Shown here: one piece after another, positions 10,151 to 22,104 of the stretch
Layout: the number at the start of each line of letters is the position of its first letter
How positions within the stretch are numbered: position 1 is the stretch's first letter
Assembly (NCBI GenBank): GCA_003008705.1
Contig: PDUO01000041.1
Span: 118,716 to 182,715 of the forward strand
Direction of reading: 5' to 3'
DNA: 64,000 nt
Source: Pezicula radicicola
Lineage: Eukaryota; Ascomycota; Leotiomycetes; Helotiales; Dermateaceae
Made by a program: the position numbers and the translations under genes
Notes under the pieces: model-generated
Databases searched by the model: none
The model's input: only the letters and a program-made list of their open reading frames with translations
What the model was told of the DNA's origin: nothing

Positions 10151-11032
10151 TCGGTCAGACACATATGGGCTTAGCCAGTTACAGGGTTTCTTGGTTGGGT
10201 CACAGCACCGCAACCAGAATGTCCTCTACGACCTAGGCTTCATGAGGGATTTAGAAATCCGGATGCCACCATCACTGAAAGCTGTTTTTGCTAGTGAGGA
10301 TGTGATGGGTATTGATGAGTTTCACGATGTCCTTGAAACAATAAAGGCTCATGGGATCGACTTCTCAGCAATCAACGCCATCATCTAGTCGCACGCACAT
10401 ATCGACTATGTGGGTAATCCGTCCGTCTTCCCGTCTAGCATAGAGCTCGTTGTTAGTCCTGGCCTCAAAGGAAGCTCCATCCCTAGGTACCCAATGAATC
10501 CCGATTCTTTCGCTCTCGACAGTGCATTCCAGTCCAGGGTCGTAGTGTTCGAGAAATTGACTTCTCCACAAGTGGCACGACTATCGGATGATTTCGGGCT
10601 TTTGACTTCTTCGACGACGGGTCTTTTTTTGCTCGTGGAAACCTCTGGACATACTGGACATCACATGTGCGCTCTAGGCCGGACGACAGAGAATTCATGG
10701 GTTCTCTTGGGCGGCAACGCTTGCCATAATTTCGCACAGCTTCGACCAAATCCTTTTTGACCACTGCCGGACCGGATAGCGTGCCCGCCAATCTACTCGG
10801 CAGGACACCACCCCCACAACGATGCAGTTATTTATCTGATCTCGTTCAGCACCACAACAAGGGATCATTCTACGGTCTTGTGCCTCAATTGCACGAATAC
10901 TTCAAGAAGGCGCAAGAGGCGTTGGAAAGGCTGAAAGCTTTCAATGGAAGAGATGATGTTATGATAGTTATTGCACACGATATAATATTACTGAATACCT
11001 TAGAATTCTTTCCACATAATATCAATGACTAG
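10150..11032 (+). pseudogene. metallo-beta-lactamase-fold hydrolase, decayed
   Basis: Blocks in order: VLYDLGFMRDLEIRMPPSLK, GIDFSAINAII, then a TAG at 10386-10388 where the family has Trp, then SHAHIDYVGNPSVFPSSIEL, LALGRTT-like and WVLLGGNACHNFAQLRPNP. After a frameshift near 10757 the C-terminal block continues with LLGRTPPPQ, FYGLVPQLHEYFKKAQEALE, RDDVMIVIAHDIILL. This is the layout of fungal MBL-fold lactonase-like enzymes. The zinc motif HxHxDH is altered to HAHIDY, so a metal-binding His is lost. The Trp-to-stop and His-to-Tyr changes are both transitions. The N-terminal start is not clear. Confidence 0.8.
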
Positions 11033-11455
11033 AAGAGTAAAAATTAGGTAGATTGAAGCCGATAGTTATTCTTAAGAGAGCTTGAAAATTTAGCGGTACC
11101 ATCATTATGAAAATATCTTAGTAGTAGATATACTATCTAAGAATGGTAGAAACTAATGTAATAAATGATTTGAAATTTTTATATCCCTATAAACTTGTAT
11201 CTTTACTCTTATTTTTTATATTTTTTTTATACAGGAAAGCCTTAATTATTCGTCTAGAAAATTATAGAGCTAAGTAATAAGTTTTATAGTTAATCTTACT
11301 TACCTTTTTTATATTAAGTAAGTTAGAGTCAGGTTTAAATCCAATTTAGATTTATTTGAACTAAAGCTAAAACGCGTATAAAGCACCTTAAGCTTGGACT
11401 GGCAGAAGGGGATCTTTCTCGTTCCTCGCTTCTAGTCTAGAGTTTGGAGATTTTT
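11033..11455. other. AT-rich spacer, no gene
   Basis: Mostly A/T-rich DNA with poly-T tracts (11218-11231) between the hydrolase relic and the NRPS fragment. No readable frame. Confidence 0.5.
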
Positions 11456-12100
11456 TTACTACCGTGAATTTCGGATTCCGGACACCGTGCAGGAAGAACT
11501 CTTCCTGAAGCCGTTGAAGGAAGGTGGACATGGTTTCGTCACTCCTCTATTGCACTCTTACGGGCACAGTTGCAATCGTTGGACCTACGATAGACTCGAT
11601 GCCAGACACAGCCGCGTTGCGTCCTGAATGATTCGGGTCCTCCATATTGACTGAGTCCGGATCATTGTTTTCCATGCGGTCTGAAAGCGGATAAGATCGA
11701 GGTCATTAGGTAGTTTATGCACTAGTCTTGCAACATACATTCCGTTGTGCCTGGAAGAAGGAGTCATTAGCCCCTCCTGCAGTGGTGTACATAGGTAAAC
11801 ATCCTCAATGCTATTTGTTTGTATCCCACATTGCACGGCCACATCTTGATAGATAGATTCTGTTGCATCAGAGTCCAATAATACAAATGGTACTACGTCA
11901 AAGGACTCTTCATCTTTTCCCTCCACAATAACCTGTGCTATTTGTGAGGGCAGCGGGTTTTTGAATATGTCTGCTACCTAGAGATATTCCAGCAGCTCGC
12001 GCAGTAGCAGTCAGTCGTATCGCCTTGATTGAGTCTCCCCCAAGAACAAAGAAACTATCGGTCGGACATAATGAATCTTGGTCGTCCAGCTGGCGCCTAC
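11456..12100 (-). pseudogene. nonribosomal peptide synthetase fragment (carrier + condensation domain)
   Basis: On the minus strand: QLDDQDSLCPTDSFFVLGGD (12095-12030), the peptidyl-carrier core with the phosphopantetheine serine in LGGDSI, then SIKAIRLTATARAAGISL. After a frameshift come VADIFKNPLPSQIAQVIVEG and the start of a condensation domain with SIEDVYLCTPLQEGLM, MYVARLVHKLP and the usual acceptor block ending RTRIIQ. The frame then jumps to a late condensation block (NHSGRNAAVSGIESIVGPTI, ATVPVRVQ) near 11630-11540, followed by a stop. The HHxxxDG catalytic region between these blocks is deleted. No adenylation domain is seen nearby. A broken NRPS remnant of a lost secondary-metabolite gene. 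Confidence 0.8.
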
Positions 12101-12224
12101 ATCGGCTTGAGCCTCAATTCAGCGGCATCTTCACAGAATGTTGTGCAGCCACCAGTTTTTGACAAGACCCTGCCCCTAACATGTCCAGAGCATGGAGTAG
12201 GGGAGTCGACGCCGGGGACTCCAC

Positions 12225-12262
12225 CAGAAACAGCTGTATCACACAGAAACAGCTGTATCACA
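12225..12262. repeat. perfect 19-bp tandem duplication
   Basis: Unit CAGAAACAGCTGTATCACA occurs twice head to tail (12225-12243 and 12244-12262). It contains the palindrome CAGCTG. Just upstream of the NRPS fragment; likely a replication-slippage scar. Confidence 0.9.
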
Positions 12263-15078
12263 CACTCTTGTATAAGCAGTGCAATGCAAGCCACGTTAAT
12301 ACCAGTGATTCGGTTGCACATTTCTTTATGTATATTAACACTATTGTATACCATGTTCCTTTCCAATGCTCCTCCAGGTTGTCTCCGGCAGAAAGACGGT
12401 CGGAGAGACCTACGGTAGCAATGAGATCTGATCCAGAACATTTCTGAGTTGTAGGTATAGCTTCTGCACGATTTTTTACAGCGACCTTTAACTTGTTTGT
12501 TTTGAGGGCAGCTGTGAGATGGATTGTGTGGTTAAAGCACAGTACATTCTGATTAATATCTCTCATCATTTCATGGAGAAGAGTACGAAGATCGCTTTGC
12601 TCATAGAGTTTATAGGTATTTGTTCTCCTACCTACTTATTTTGCGATAGCGAATTTATCGAAATATAAGCGAGGCCGACGATAAGTACTGTACCTAAGGC
12701 ATATACGACTTTAAGTTATCTTTGCCTTAGGCGTATAGGAGGAGAGCGTGATTTAATCTAGCCCGAGAAGAATAGCTAGAGCATGGTAGAGCCTCCGGAG
12801 AATATATAATTTAATTAGACTGCGCTTTCCTTCCCACCACCTACAAACATGAATCAATCTACAAGAGCTTCAGCAGCAGCAGCAGCAGCCGCCGCAGGAC
12901 GAGACCACCAACTGCTACCACTGTACTTTAGTAAACTCCTCACTACATACTAGGAGCATAGAGCCCAAAGTGGTTCTCTTGTAGACAAGCTAATCCGCCA
13001 GCGGAAGGAGATTTAAGAATTGTTTGACTGTAATACTACTGCTAAATGATGATTTCACTATCACTCCGGTAGTATAATAGTATACTTGAATATATGTATC
13101 CTTCCCTCGTGTGGATCCTACCATATGTGGCTTATGTCGCTCATGTTTTACTGGTTTAGATTGCGCAATTAGCTTGATTGGATTGGATTGGGTTGGAAGA
13201 GGAAGAGGAAGAGGAAGAGGAAGAGCGTGAATTGAATAGATCTAGGATGCCGATTGACATCGTTCTTGAGATTCTTCGGGACCAATGTGAGGCGCTTAGG
13301 ACTTGTTATGCGCTTTGGATGGGGATGCGGATGCGGATGAGCATGATGAGCATGATGAGAAAGAGTCTTCTTTGGAATTAGTATATAGGATTGTGGCTGA
13401 TCTTGAGCGCGTACGGTGTTGGTTTGAATTGCTTACACAGATCGTAGATGTTGTTGTTTGATGAAGAGTTTAAGGACTTGAGGCCTTTGACTTAGCTAAG
13501 TTAGTGAATAGCTGCGACTCTGGGCAAACATGATATAGTGGATCGGTGTAGGTTTACACAAATGGCTACAGCTCTGTGGAACACTGAACTGCTCGCTCTA
13601 GAGATCCGTATTGCCTTTGGGTCTGCACAAGTTTGATTAGTTCTGTGGCTCTGGACAGACTTGAGTCACGGTATCCACAACTAAGATCTTAATAAACTTC
13701 ATGTTGCTCTTGATGCCACCTTCGTGCTCTACACTATTGTAATCGCAAGTGCTAGTATCTCAATTCTCGCTGGCCTAGTCGCCTTACTTCTGAACTGTTC
13801 TAACCCATTACAACTCAAGGAATCGGGGTTAGTTTACTTGCTCTGGTCTATTTAGGAGAATCTTAAACATAACGCAGGACTGATAAGGAATAGGTTAGAG
13901 TGGATATTACATTACGAGCTCCTGGGGGATGAGTAGTGGTGCTGTGGAGGAGATCTTGTGGAGAAAGTGAAGTGTTGGCAGGTGCTGAGGTGTCTTCCTG
14001 GATATTATCCTTAGATTCTTTGCGGATGCATCTACCGTCTAGTCCTAGGCGAGATAATTGTTTCTTCTTTTGTTGATTTCGATACATCGGAGACGCCGTG
14101 GGAATGGTTGTCATCGGTTGATATTAGGAGGTTGCTGAAGGGTGGACCGCGAGGACGGTGTTATTTCAGACGGCCTCCTTCGCAGATTCAATGCTGATAG
14201 CGGCTAGCTATTCTTTCATTTTCTGCTATTCCTGTATTTTGCCCACTTTATATATATCCTCATTTCTGCCACATCTATAGAATTCAAAGCAATTCTCCAT
14301 TGACTTCCGACCTATATATTCGTCAATATATTCAACAGCTCTGGGTCCTATTCGATTGAAACGATTCGTAAGCTCGGACAATACTAAGTTTATGGATCCC
14401 TAGATGCATAGTCACCTCCGATGCCACCTCCTGCCAGATAGCATCAAACTTTTCATCATCGCATAGCAATGCGGCCTGTTGCAGCATATATATAGTGAAT
14501 CAATGTTGACATTGGCAATTGGGTTATATTTGGCAGCCATTACACTGAATACTCATTGACCTATTCCGAATAGTTGAGCTGCTAGACTGAGAGCCGTCAA
14601 GGATAGGCCCATTAATTATTCTGACGAGGAGTTGCTCTTTCCGAGAAAACTGAGCGGCCTTCGCTGTTGCTTTAAGTATCTTCCTAAGAAGACTCACAGC
14701 CTTCTACCTCCACGTCTCCCTCCACTAGTCCATAATAAGCGACGTTGCTCTGCCACTATTGCTATGGCTGTTACTAGACTTATAACCTAATGGATTCTAG
14801 AGAAGTGCTTATAATTTCGGCAAGGAAGAGAAAGCAAATTGGAAAGATAGTCTCCAGATCAGTTCTAAATACATTTGATAAACAAGGGACCTGCATACTG
14901 AAAGATAGGTATGCAGGTCTATAACACGAGAGACAGGAAGTAAAGATTCTAGAGTCTCCTAAAACCAACACTCCCCTTGACACGAATCTAAGCGACTTTC
15001 CTAGTCCTTAAGTCTTAAATTTCCATTAATTTTGTTCACATCAACCAGTTAGGGTTAAGGGAGCGCGACACCTAAGCC
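12263..15078. other. 2.8 kb without an assignable gene; microsatellites
   Basis: Holds a CAG run (12869-12886), a GATTG run followed by a GGAAGA hexanucleotide run (about 13170-13225) and ATGAGC repeats near 13340. A minus-strand frame at 12258-12569 and another stretch at about 14400-14480 (LLCDDEKFDAIWQEVASEV) look protein-derived but I cannot name them. Numerous stops in all frames suggest decayed coding DNA. Confidence 0.4.
14888..14919. repeat. perfect 11-bp hairpin
   Basis: GACCTGCATAC and its exact reverse complement GTATGCAGGTC, separated by a 10-base loop. No coding context; could be a remnant of a small palindromic element. Confidence 0.7.
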
Positions 15079-16139
15079 TTGTTGGTCGAAGAATCGACTC
15101 TACGCTATTATCACGCCCAATGTCTTATCGGATTTACTACCCGCCGGGCAGCAGCCCCCATGGACTTTATTTTGGAAATATCCCGCTTTGGGTTCAGGAT
15201 TCCCGTATCCGGTTCTATGGAAACTTATCCCAGCAAACATGTACATCAACTTCAAAATCATGCGAGCAATTCTGTATCTTCCGGAGATTTCGGTAAAGAG
15301 AAAGCTGTTGGAGAAGAAGGGAACCAAGAAACCCATCGACTTTATGGGTCTCTATAGACCGGATGTCCCTTGGATAACTCAAACACTGCCAGGTGATCAT
15401 TTGCCAGTAGCGAGAATACCAGAAAATATCACATTGACAGGACCAATCAAACTGGCAGGGTTAGAGAGAAGTCTTCTGCGGCGATGGAGTTGCTGGACTG
15501 GACAAAGAAGCCAACGGTCTTGATTTGTTTAGGGACCGGTTCAAATATCATGAGTCGCAAGCGAGAGCAATGCTTGAAGCCATACAGAATGTTTTGAAAC
15601 AAACAGAAGTACAAATGTTGTGGAAGATGTCTAGAAGGGGCTCATATGACGATCAGTTTCTGAAGACTGCAGTGGAAGAGTCAGCAGATCATCTAAGGAT
15701 CGCGAAATAGTTGGAAGTGGAACCACCTACACTTTTGCAAGAAGGGAATATATTGACATTTGTTCATCATGGAGGCGCGGGGTGCTATCATGACTCGCTA
15801 GGGTAAGCTCAATTTCATACTTCTTCTTTTTCAGAGAACTGTACTAACGGAAATAGGGCTGGTGTCCCCCAAGTTATTTTATCTCAATGGGTAGACTTAT
15901 ATGATTATGCATCACTTGTCGAGAGATTGAATATAGGCACTTAGGGGTGTCGTAAAACTAGTCCGAATTGGACAGCTGAATGTCTTCAAGAGGCTGTTTT
16001 GCTTTCCGTTAATCGTAGCCATGCAAGTTCATTGATGGCGAAAAACGCAGTGTCGTTTAGAGAACTCGTCAGAAGATCCCCAGGTCGGGACGTTGCCGCA
16101 CGAGAAGTAGAACGGTTGGGGGCTTCTAGGTATTCTTGA
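15079..16139 (+). pseudogene. UDP-glycosyltransferase, decayed
   Basis: Blocks in order across three frames: GSGFPYPVLWKLIPANMYIN, FKIMRAILYLPEISVKRK, DFMGLYRPDVPWITQTLPG, MELLDWTKKPTVLI (shifted frame), FKYHESQARAMLEAIQNVLK, WKMSRRGSYDDQF, LEVEPPTLLQEG, then the glycosyltransferase signature FVHHGGAGCYHDSL. A clean 54-bp intron follows (15803-15856, GTAAGC, TACTAAC, ATAG), then AGVPQVILSQWVDLYDYASL and RRSPGRDVAAREVERL, ending at TGA 16137-16139. Such enzymes transfer sugars from UDP-sugars to small molecules or sterols. Stops at 15708-15710 (Trp to TAG) and 15942-15944, plus at least two frameshifts, kill the frame. The N-terminal acceptor domain is largely absent. Confidence 0.88.
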
Positions 16140-16838
16140 TATTATCATTCAAACGCAGTACAAGGTATACAATACCGAAAACAGAATGGTGGAGTCAAAT
16201 TTTAGTATATAGTATACGTAGAAAAGAAGTTTAATTTTTATAGATTATTTTATTATTGTGGAAAATAACTACTTTTTTTATACATGTTTAGTATAATAGT
16301 ATTTGAAAAGCTCTATTTAGATGCTCTTACAATCCTATCCTGAGCTAGTAAATATAATTATCCCAACTTTCATAGGATAATATTATTCAAAGAGGCTATT
16401 TACGTAATAATTTAATATTAAAGTAATTTCTAGTATTAACAAGGTAACAATATTAAATGCCTCGTTTTGGGTCGATTTGAGAAAGCAAGAAAGTTCCATT
16501 AGAAAATAGTGGAACTACCTATGCTTAGATAGTACATGATATATATTTCTAGGAGACAAATAAATCAAGTGTCGAGTGCACACAGCGGAGAGAAGCAATA
16601 ATCGGGGATCGGACTCATAATTGTTGCACTGGAATAGACCAAAAAGTGATTTATTTGGGAGTGGCTACATAGACCTTATATACAGAGGAATAGGGAGGTT
16701 GCCAAGTTATAAGTCAGGTGTAACACCCGTAGATCCAGCACAGCACTTATCTACTTCTTGAATCCGGTATTTAAATCCTACTTTTGTCTTGTCGTAGCAG
16801 TGCTATCATACAACCGCACGAGACGTTGCTCTCTCAAA
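16140..16838. other. AT-rich spacer
   Basis: A/T-rich with long T and A runs at 16200-16460, no readable frame. Probably RIP-affected intergenic DNA between the glycosyltransferase relic and the ceramidase gene. Confidence 0.5.
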
Positions 16839-18107
16839 CTATTTAGTCTTCGTATCCTGTACTTCCAATCTAGGAAGAAACAGTACGCTTTTCCATTCCA
16901 ATGTGATTTCTGCCCCGCCAGTAACGAGGTAGAGACGTAAATATTCGATCAATACGATGAAGTAATATACCCCGAGTCCGCTGCCAATGTGCCACCAGCC
17001 ATGCATCTCCAACACAAATCCCCACGGGATACCCACAACCTCCCGCATTGCTCTCAACTGAGCGCAATAGTCCCGGTCGATATTAAAAGCAATACTGCCT
17101 GCCACAAATAGTACTGTATCTTCAGTTAGTTTTCGTCCCACCAGTTCACTGACTTCAACAAAAACTTACCACCTCCAAACAACACCAGACTTCTCATCTC
17201 TCTCTTCACCTTCTCATCCGTAACTCTAGAAAGCAAAACCATGCATCGTGCAACAATGACGAAAACTAAAGCAAGGAATACGAGTCCGAAGATCCTTTGG
17301 GAATGGTAGATAGCGTGATAGGAAACCAAGATTGCGGAAGCGAGCGAAAGACCGGAAGCGAGAAGGAGACGCGGGAGGGGAGCGAGTGTGAAGCTGAATG
17401 ATGCGTAGAGGATAGTGGATGTAGGGAGTAGGATTGATGCTTGATCTACTGTTTATTGGGGATATGCGAGTTATTAGTCTCGTTGACTTTCTTTTGTCTT
17501 GATGATGTTACGAGAATGAATGAGTGTGCGGTGAACAATCTCGACCACAACTCCGTTTTTGAAGAAGACATTTAATGGATTTAATTTGGGAGCAAATAAA
17601 AAATGTAATGCTTACGTATCTGAGCGAAATACTTGACGTTGGAGTGAAATATAGTTGAACATGCTCCGACGACGAGTAATGACATATAGCAAAGGCGGAT
17701 ATTGGTGTTATTGGTTATGGGGTGCTTTTTGGTGTTGATTATTCCACGAATTCCAAGATACACTATTCCCACTATTAATACAGTTCATTGTCACCGGTAT
17801 ATGACTGTTTTAGCATGATAACGGAATGGTATAATAGGGTTAAATACCGTATGCGAGATTGGTAAGCGTGTTAACGAAACCTGCGATATAGGTTGTGAAA
17901 TAATTATTCTGCATTTATCAGAACCTCAATTAGAATAATTAGATGGGCGCAAAATCAGACTATTTCACAAAACCTGTTGAGATATAGGCCATTAGTGGTG
18001 TTCTGTTGAGTTTCAACAATTAATGGATGTCGAGGTCACCTGGTTGCCGAAGTCATTTTCCCCCATGCTGATACACCTTCAACGTACGGCCAACTTAAAA
18101 ACGCCAT
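16839..18107 (-). CDS. alkaline ceramidase (ACER/YPC1 family), first exon doubtful
   Basis: Seven-pass ER/Golgi enzyme that splits (phyto)ceramide into sphingoid base and fatty acid. Exons on the minus strand: 17908-17848, 17771-17616, 17448-17171 and 17113-16839, with introns of 76, 167 and 57 bp that keep frame exactly. Catalytic pattern of the family is present: STIFH with the zinc His, Asp 11 residues later (FAQILDQ), and HGWWH with two His four residues apart. The intron after LAY joins to VGIVYLGIRG. The first exon is problematic. An ATG at 18107 begins MAFLSWPYVEG, and VTSTSINC (normally TSTINWCEENY, the calcium site) is out of frame and followed by TGA. The conserved Glu of the IAEF motif is Gly (YIAGFVNT). 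So the calcium site is damaged even though the zinc site is intact; probably a recent pseudogene or a gene with an unusual 5' end. Confidence 0.75.
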
Positions 18108-19519
18108 AATGGCGAAAAAAGAAATAATAGAAAAAAAGGGCGTCTGAGAAGTTTCCTTTATATTTTTGGGTGATTGATAGGCAATATATATATATGTATG
18201 GTGCTACGGAGCCTGCCAAATACGGCACGCGCCGCAGCGAGTTAGACGAGTTAGGCCCGCACTGGCCCTCAGTAAGCTTGTTTCATTTAGACAATCTTAT
18301 TTAGCGTCAAATGCAGCCAATCATCAGTTTAACTCACTTCTCGAAAAACCCTTATTCTCTATATCCCTGAAAGTCACCCCCACGGAGTAGCTGCAGGCTA
18401 GCGGGGGCGTCATGTACGACAAATCATCAGGATTCAATACGCCGCAAGTGTGCTTTTGATTTACGAGAATGTGGACCAATCATCAGGATTTAATAGGCCG
18501 CAAGTGTACCTACATACTTATGTCTCTGAATTAAGCGAGGTCTGCTCAATTCGGCTAGGACGCTCCACTTCCCGTCGCCACGACTAAGGTATATTTACAG
18601 TATCTATTATTCGTCTACTTAAGTGGGGATTGCCCGCCACGTGGGTCCGTCCCAGGGACGGTAGGTTGTGTTGGTGTTCGTAAATGTTTTTTGGACAAGG
18701 ATGCGCAAGAATGTCACCCGGTTGGAGCGCTTAGCAAAGCTTAAGCGGTGTAGGCATATCCCAGCGAGAGGTTTTAGCGTAAATAAGGGGCGAGATTAGG
18801 TAGAAGTTAAGAGTAGAGTATTCCAATGTTTCTTGAATGTCGATGATAAAATGCGGGCACAACCCCATTCACGCAGAGAATACCTATTCCGTCCAACCAC
18901 CCCCATACCGGTAGTCTACCGTCAAAACCGAATCATAAGGTGTAAGTAGATCGTGGGGGCGGTGGAGCGTAAGACGTTCAAGTTCTAAGAATCTTCGAGA
19001 GCCAGGAGAGCTGTAGCGAGGATGGTATCACATGCTGTCCGTCGGAGCACGTCACTATTCTGGACATTAAATCGTTTGACTAGGTTCTTCTACTTAGTGC
19101 TTACATGTGCTTGTCTACGGCACAAGCGAAAAAGCCCCCTGAATACAACCCAAAACCCCCTGGCCATCAGCTTTCTTCAAACGGTCCTTTCTGTTCCTTT
19201 TCTGCGCAATCAGCATGGCACCCCTATCGTACTCGTGGTGTAAGCTTCCTATCTTGATGGATTGTTCCAAGTATAAGTACAATGAGATCGACAACTTTGG
19301 CTTTACCGCTAAAAAGAAAACGGAAATATGTTCGGCGCCTTTAGATATAATAAGACCACGAAGAATTTCGAACATATCTAGCTTTCTAATGATAATAATA
19401 TCGATGTACGCGGCCATACGCATGTGACCCGTGCCGTACTCAGAAGTAAGTAGATTGGACCATTGCTATTGAAATTTTTACATTGCTACCTAGTCAATGT
19501 TTACACATCCCAATAGGTT
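18108..19519. other. no assignable gene
   Basis: 1.4 kb with a short AT microsatellite near 18185 and a 32-bp imperfect direct repeat (listed separately). Open frames at 19022-19427 are short, overlap on both strands and have no recognisable content. Confidence 0.45.
18422..18509. repeat. 32-bp imperfect direct repeat
   Basis: AATCATCAGGATTCAATACG... at 18422-18453 recurs as AATCATCAGGATTTAATAGG... at 18478-18509, with three base differences. Spacing between starts is 56 bp. Origin unknown. Confidence 0.8.
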
Positions 19520-19529
19520 GCTTCGTAAA

Positions 19530-20664
19530 GACATACGCTAACGTAGTCACTAGCTCAAATGTAATAGGGACAGGAATACTTGCGACAGGTGTCTCGCCAG
19601 CTTATCAAAGACTTGCATTTACATTGAAAGGAAGAGACCAGGTCATCTGTCGATATCTTCAAAGCGGCAAAGGCGAGAAAAAAGCCCAGATTCGGCAGAG
19701 CCAAAAGATTTGGAGACAGCTTCGTCCGACAATGCTAGGAGAGTTTCTACTTCCTGGTCCAATGATTCTGCAATATCCTGTAGCTCATCTCCGTCGACGT
19801 TACAGACCACCATCAAGCGGCAGCCGCTCTTCATAGGCTCAGACTTGTCGTGGGAATCCATCAATGACCTTATAGATACTAGCAATATCAGCGAAATCGA
19901 GAAGGTAATAAGCCCTGGAATTGATGTTTTCGAAAATCCACTTGCGTCTTATCCGGAGACTACAACTACACTAGATTGACAAGTTTCTTTGTTATAGATG
20001 GCCGAAGAAAGTCTCTGTGAACTGATTTGGGGACTATATTCCGAATTGGAGCTCACAGACGAGCAGCCCCAGCAGGCAAGCTAGGTGCGACCACGACTTG
20101 CACCATATCGTGAAATAACCTCATTGTAATTTGTGGGAAAGGTGCTACAACTGTCTTTATACCATGACCCAGCTCCTAGAAGACACAGAGAGCACTGTCG
20201 AGAGCCAGGGGGTTGACGAGTTCATAATGTGTCTAGGATGAGGGACGAAAATGTACGAGAGTGTACTCGCTTGTATTTATTGCAATGCTTGCGTAGACAA
20301 CGCGATGTTATTTACAAGCAACGCACAGCAGCTTGTCCCTACGGCACAAAAGGTCTCGAGCAAGCTTCTTCTAATACATCAAGCGAGTCGCCGGCGTAGC
20401 AGCGACGCCAACAAATAGGAGAGCTATGGTGTTCCCGAAATTGGGGATAACCTTATCACATTCGGCAGGTACAGAATTAAGCAGCCAGAGATGAAAATTC
20501 GACTTGTTTACCAAATGGTTCTTTTATATATTGAAGATCTGCAGCAGCTTTTAATGAAAATCAAGAAAGGGGTGGGGCTAAAGAGGAAAGCGGAGGAATT
20601 GCTGGTTGATGCTGAAAGCAATGTCGCGAAGCTTAGCCGGGTAATTCGGGAGCTGGCGAAATGA
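19530..20664 (+). pseudogene. Zn2Cys6 transcription factor with AflR-like C-terminus, decayed
   Basis: One end shows the second half of a binuclear zinc cluster (LKCNRDRNTCDRCLASLSKT, then CIY; about 19557-19620), followed by a basic and Ser-rich linker (ERKRPGHLSISSKRQRRE). Then comes a central region (DLSWESINDLIDTSNISEIE), and after further stops the C-terminal helical block: YNCLYTMTQLLEDTESTVES, VLACIYCNACVDNAMLFTSN, ITFGRYRIKQPEMKIRLVYQ and LQQLLMKIKK, ending KLSRVIRELAK at TGA 20662-20664. That order, with xxGxYxxxxxEExxxRxQ near the end, is the pattern of AflR-type regulators of secondary-metabolite clusters. The first zinc-cluster cysteines are lost behind a TAG, and there are at least four further stops. 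Assignment is from remembered family pattern. Confidence 0.7.
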
Positions 20665-21379
20665 CTATGTAAAGTTTATAAGTTGCGTCTTAGGCTTGTC
20701 GAGATAGCATTCAACGTGGGTTGTAAAGTGATGTTCTGAATATATAGAAAGGGAGAGAACTTTTATAGAGGGCTTATAGAGAGAAACTTTTCTTCTAACT
20801 ACTTGCTAATCTTTAGCTACTTCTTAGATTAGTATTACTTATTCTTCTGCTGAGTACTTATGAGGGCGCGCTTAAATTATTACAAACATGTTGAAAAATG
20901 AAGTGCCGACTTTTATTAATTTGATTTTATACTTTGAAAAACAAAGTATTTAGGGCTAGAGGGGTTGGCGGATCAGTGAGACCAGGAAGCCTCCTAGACA
21001 TAGCGAAAATATCATCAACAATGGCTAATGTATTCGCGCTTTTTCGCTCGAGCTCACCACCCTCGATCTTCGTGTCTTCGGCGACGGGAGGAGAGAGTAA
21101 CATCTCGAGTTGACTGCTCAGCAGCGTGTCTACTGGAGTAGAATGGATTCAAACAAAAATGGCTTTAAAAGTCAGAACTCGGGGCGAAGAAGTTGCATGC
21201 GTAGTCATTTATTCGGTGTATATTTATAGTTGGTGTAGTTTTGAGACTACCTAGGTATTGTATTTTCGGCTCCCCTGCTCGCTCGCTCGCTTCCAGGCTC
21301 GTTAATCACACAACCTTTATCGGCCTATAGTGTAAAATGCGTATAACCTAAAGCAGGAGGAAAGCAAGCCACATTACTT
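20665..21379. other. no assignable gene
   Basis: Partly AT-rich (20740-20950), with a GCTCGCTCGCTCGCTTCC tetranucleotide run near 21277. No supported frame; the right end may contain further decayed SNF2 sequence. Confidence 0.4.
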
Positions 21380-22013
21380 ACGGGGTAGAAGTACGACTAG
21401 AAGCGTTGATTTGATTTTGGGAGAAGCAGTAGTATTTTCGTACTCTGATATGCTAGATTGTGACGAGTCGCAGAGGGAAGATTGATTCGTAGCAATCAAG
21501 GAGATCATGCTGAGTGTCTTGCCCAATCCCATATCATCGGCGAGAGACCACCACGAAACTGTAGAGGGGGGTCATTCTGGAAAGAGCCATTAACGTCGTT
21601 TCGATATCTTACGCTCAAGTTAGCAAATGCCCACAGGGTTGGGGTGACAGTCATACTTGAAATAGCCTGGACGAGTGTGGTGCTTGGTCCATATATCCAG
21701 GTTACTCTCCATGTCCCAACCTTGCTCACGCCGCATCATGAATGTCAATGCTTGCTTTTGGTGACTTTATTTATTGCCAGTGACAATGCTCAGAGCTGCT
21801 AGTACAGGGTGGCATATACCGGAACAAAGAAGTTGTCACAATCGAAGGAGGTTCGGTTTCCTGTAAAGGTGTCTGCTTTTCCATTAATTGTGCCAGTAAG
21901 TCGGGCCCTATGCTAAGCTGCTCGATTTTAACCGCTTCTAGCGGAGTAGGGAAATCCTTAGTTATTACTATGTTTCCTCCATGTAAGATTATATGTAGGT
22001 TTCTGTACATCAC
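21380..22013 (-). pseudogene. SNF2-family (RAD5/HLTF-like) helicase fragment
   Basis: Minus-strand blocks: FPTPLEAVKIEQLSIGPDLL, EKQTPLQETEPPSIVTTSLF, then after what looks like an intron HQKQALTFMMRREQGWDMES. In changing frames follow NDPPLQFRGG and the helicase motif I ADDMGLGKTLSMISLIATN (Walker A GLGKT, near 21515-21460), ending KIKSTLLVVLLPR at a GTAAGT. This is the N-terminal half of the SNF2 ATPase as found in fungal RAD5-like proteins that remodel chromatin or act in DNA repair. Frameshifts and stops (for example TAA after GIC) separate the blocks, and motifs II-VI are absent. Dead fragment. Confidence 0.8.
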
Positions 22014-22104
22014 GTTATGTATAGAATTGACGGGATCTTAGAGATACATTCGATGTTTAGACAAGTGTTGACCAACAACATTTTGCAGGTTGAAACCTAG
22101 AATA

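Noticed and set aside
13178..13381. 67-codon frame with Glu and Met repeats
   Set aside because: Arises from GGAAGA and ATGAGC microsatellites.
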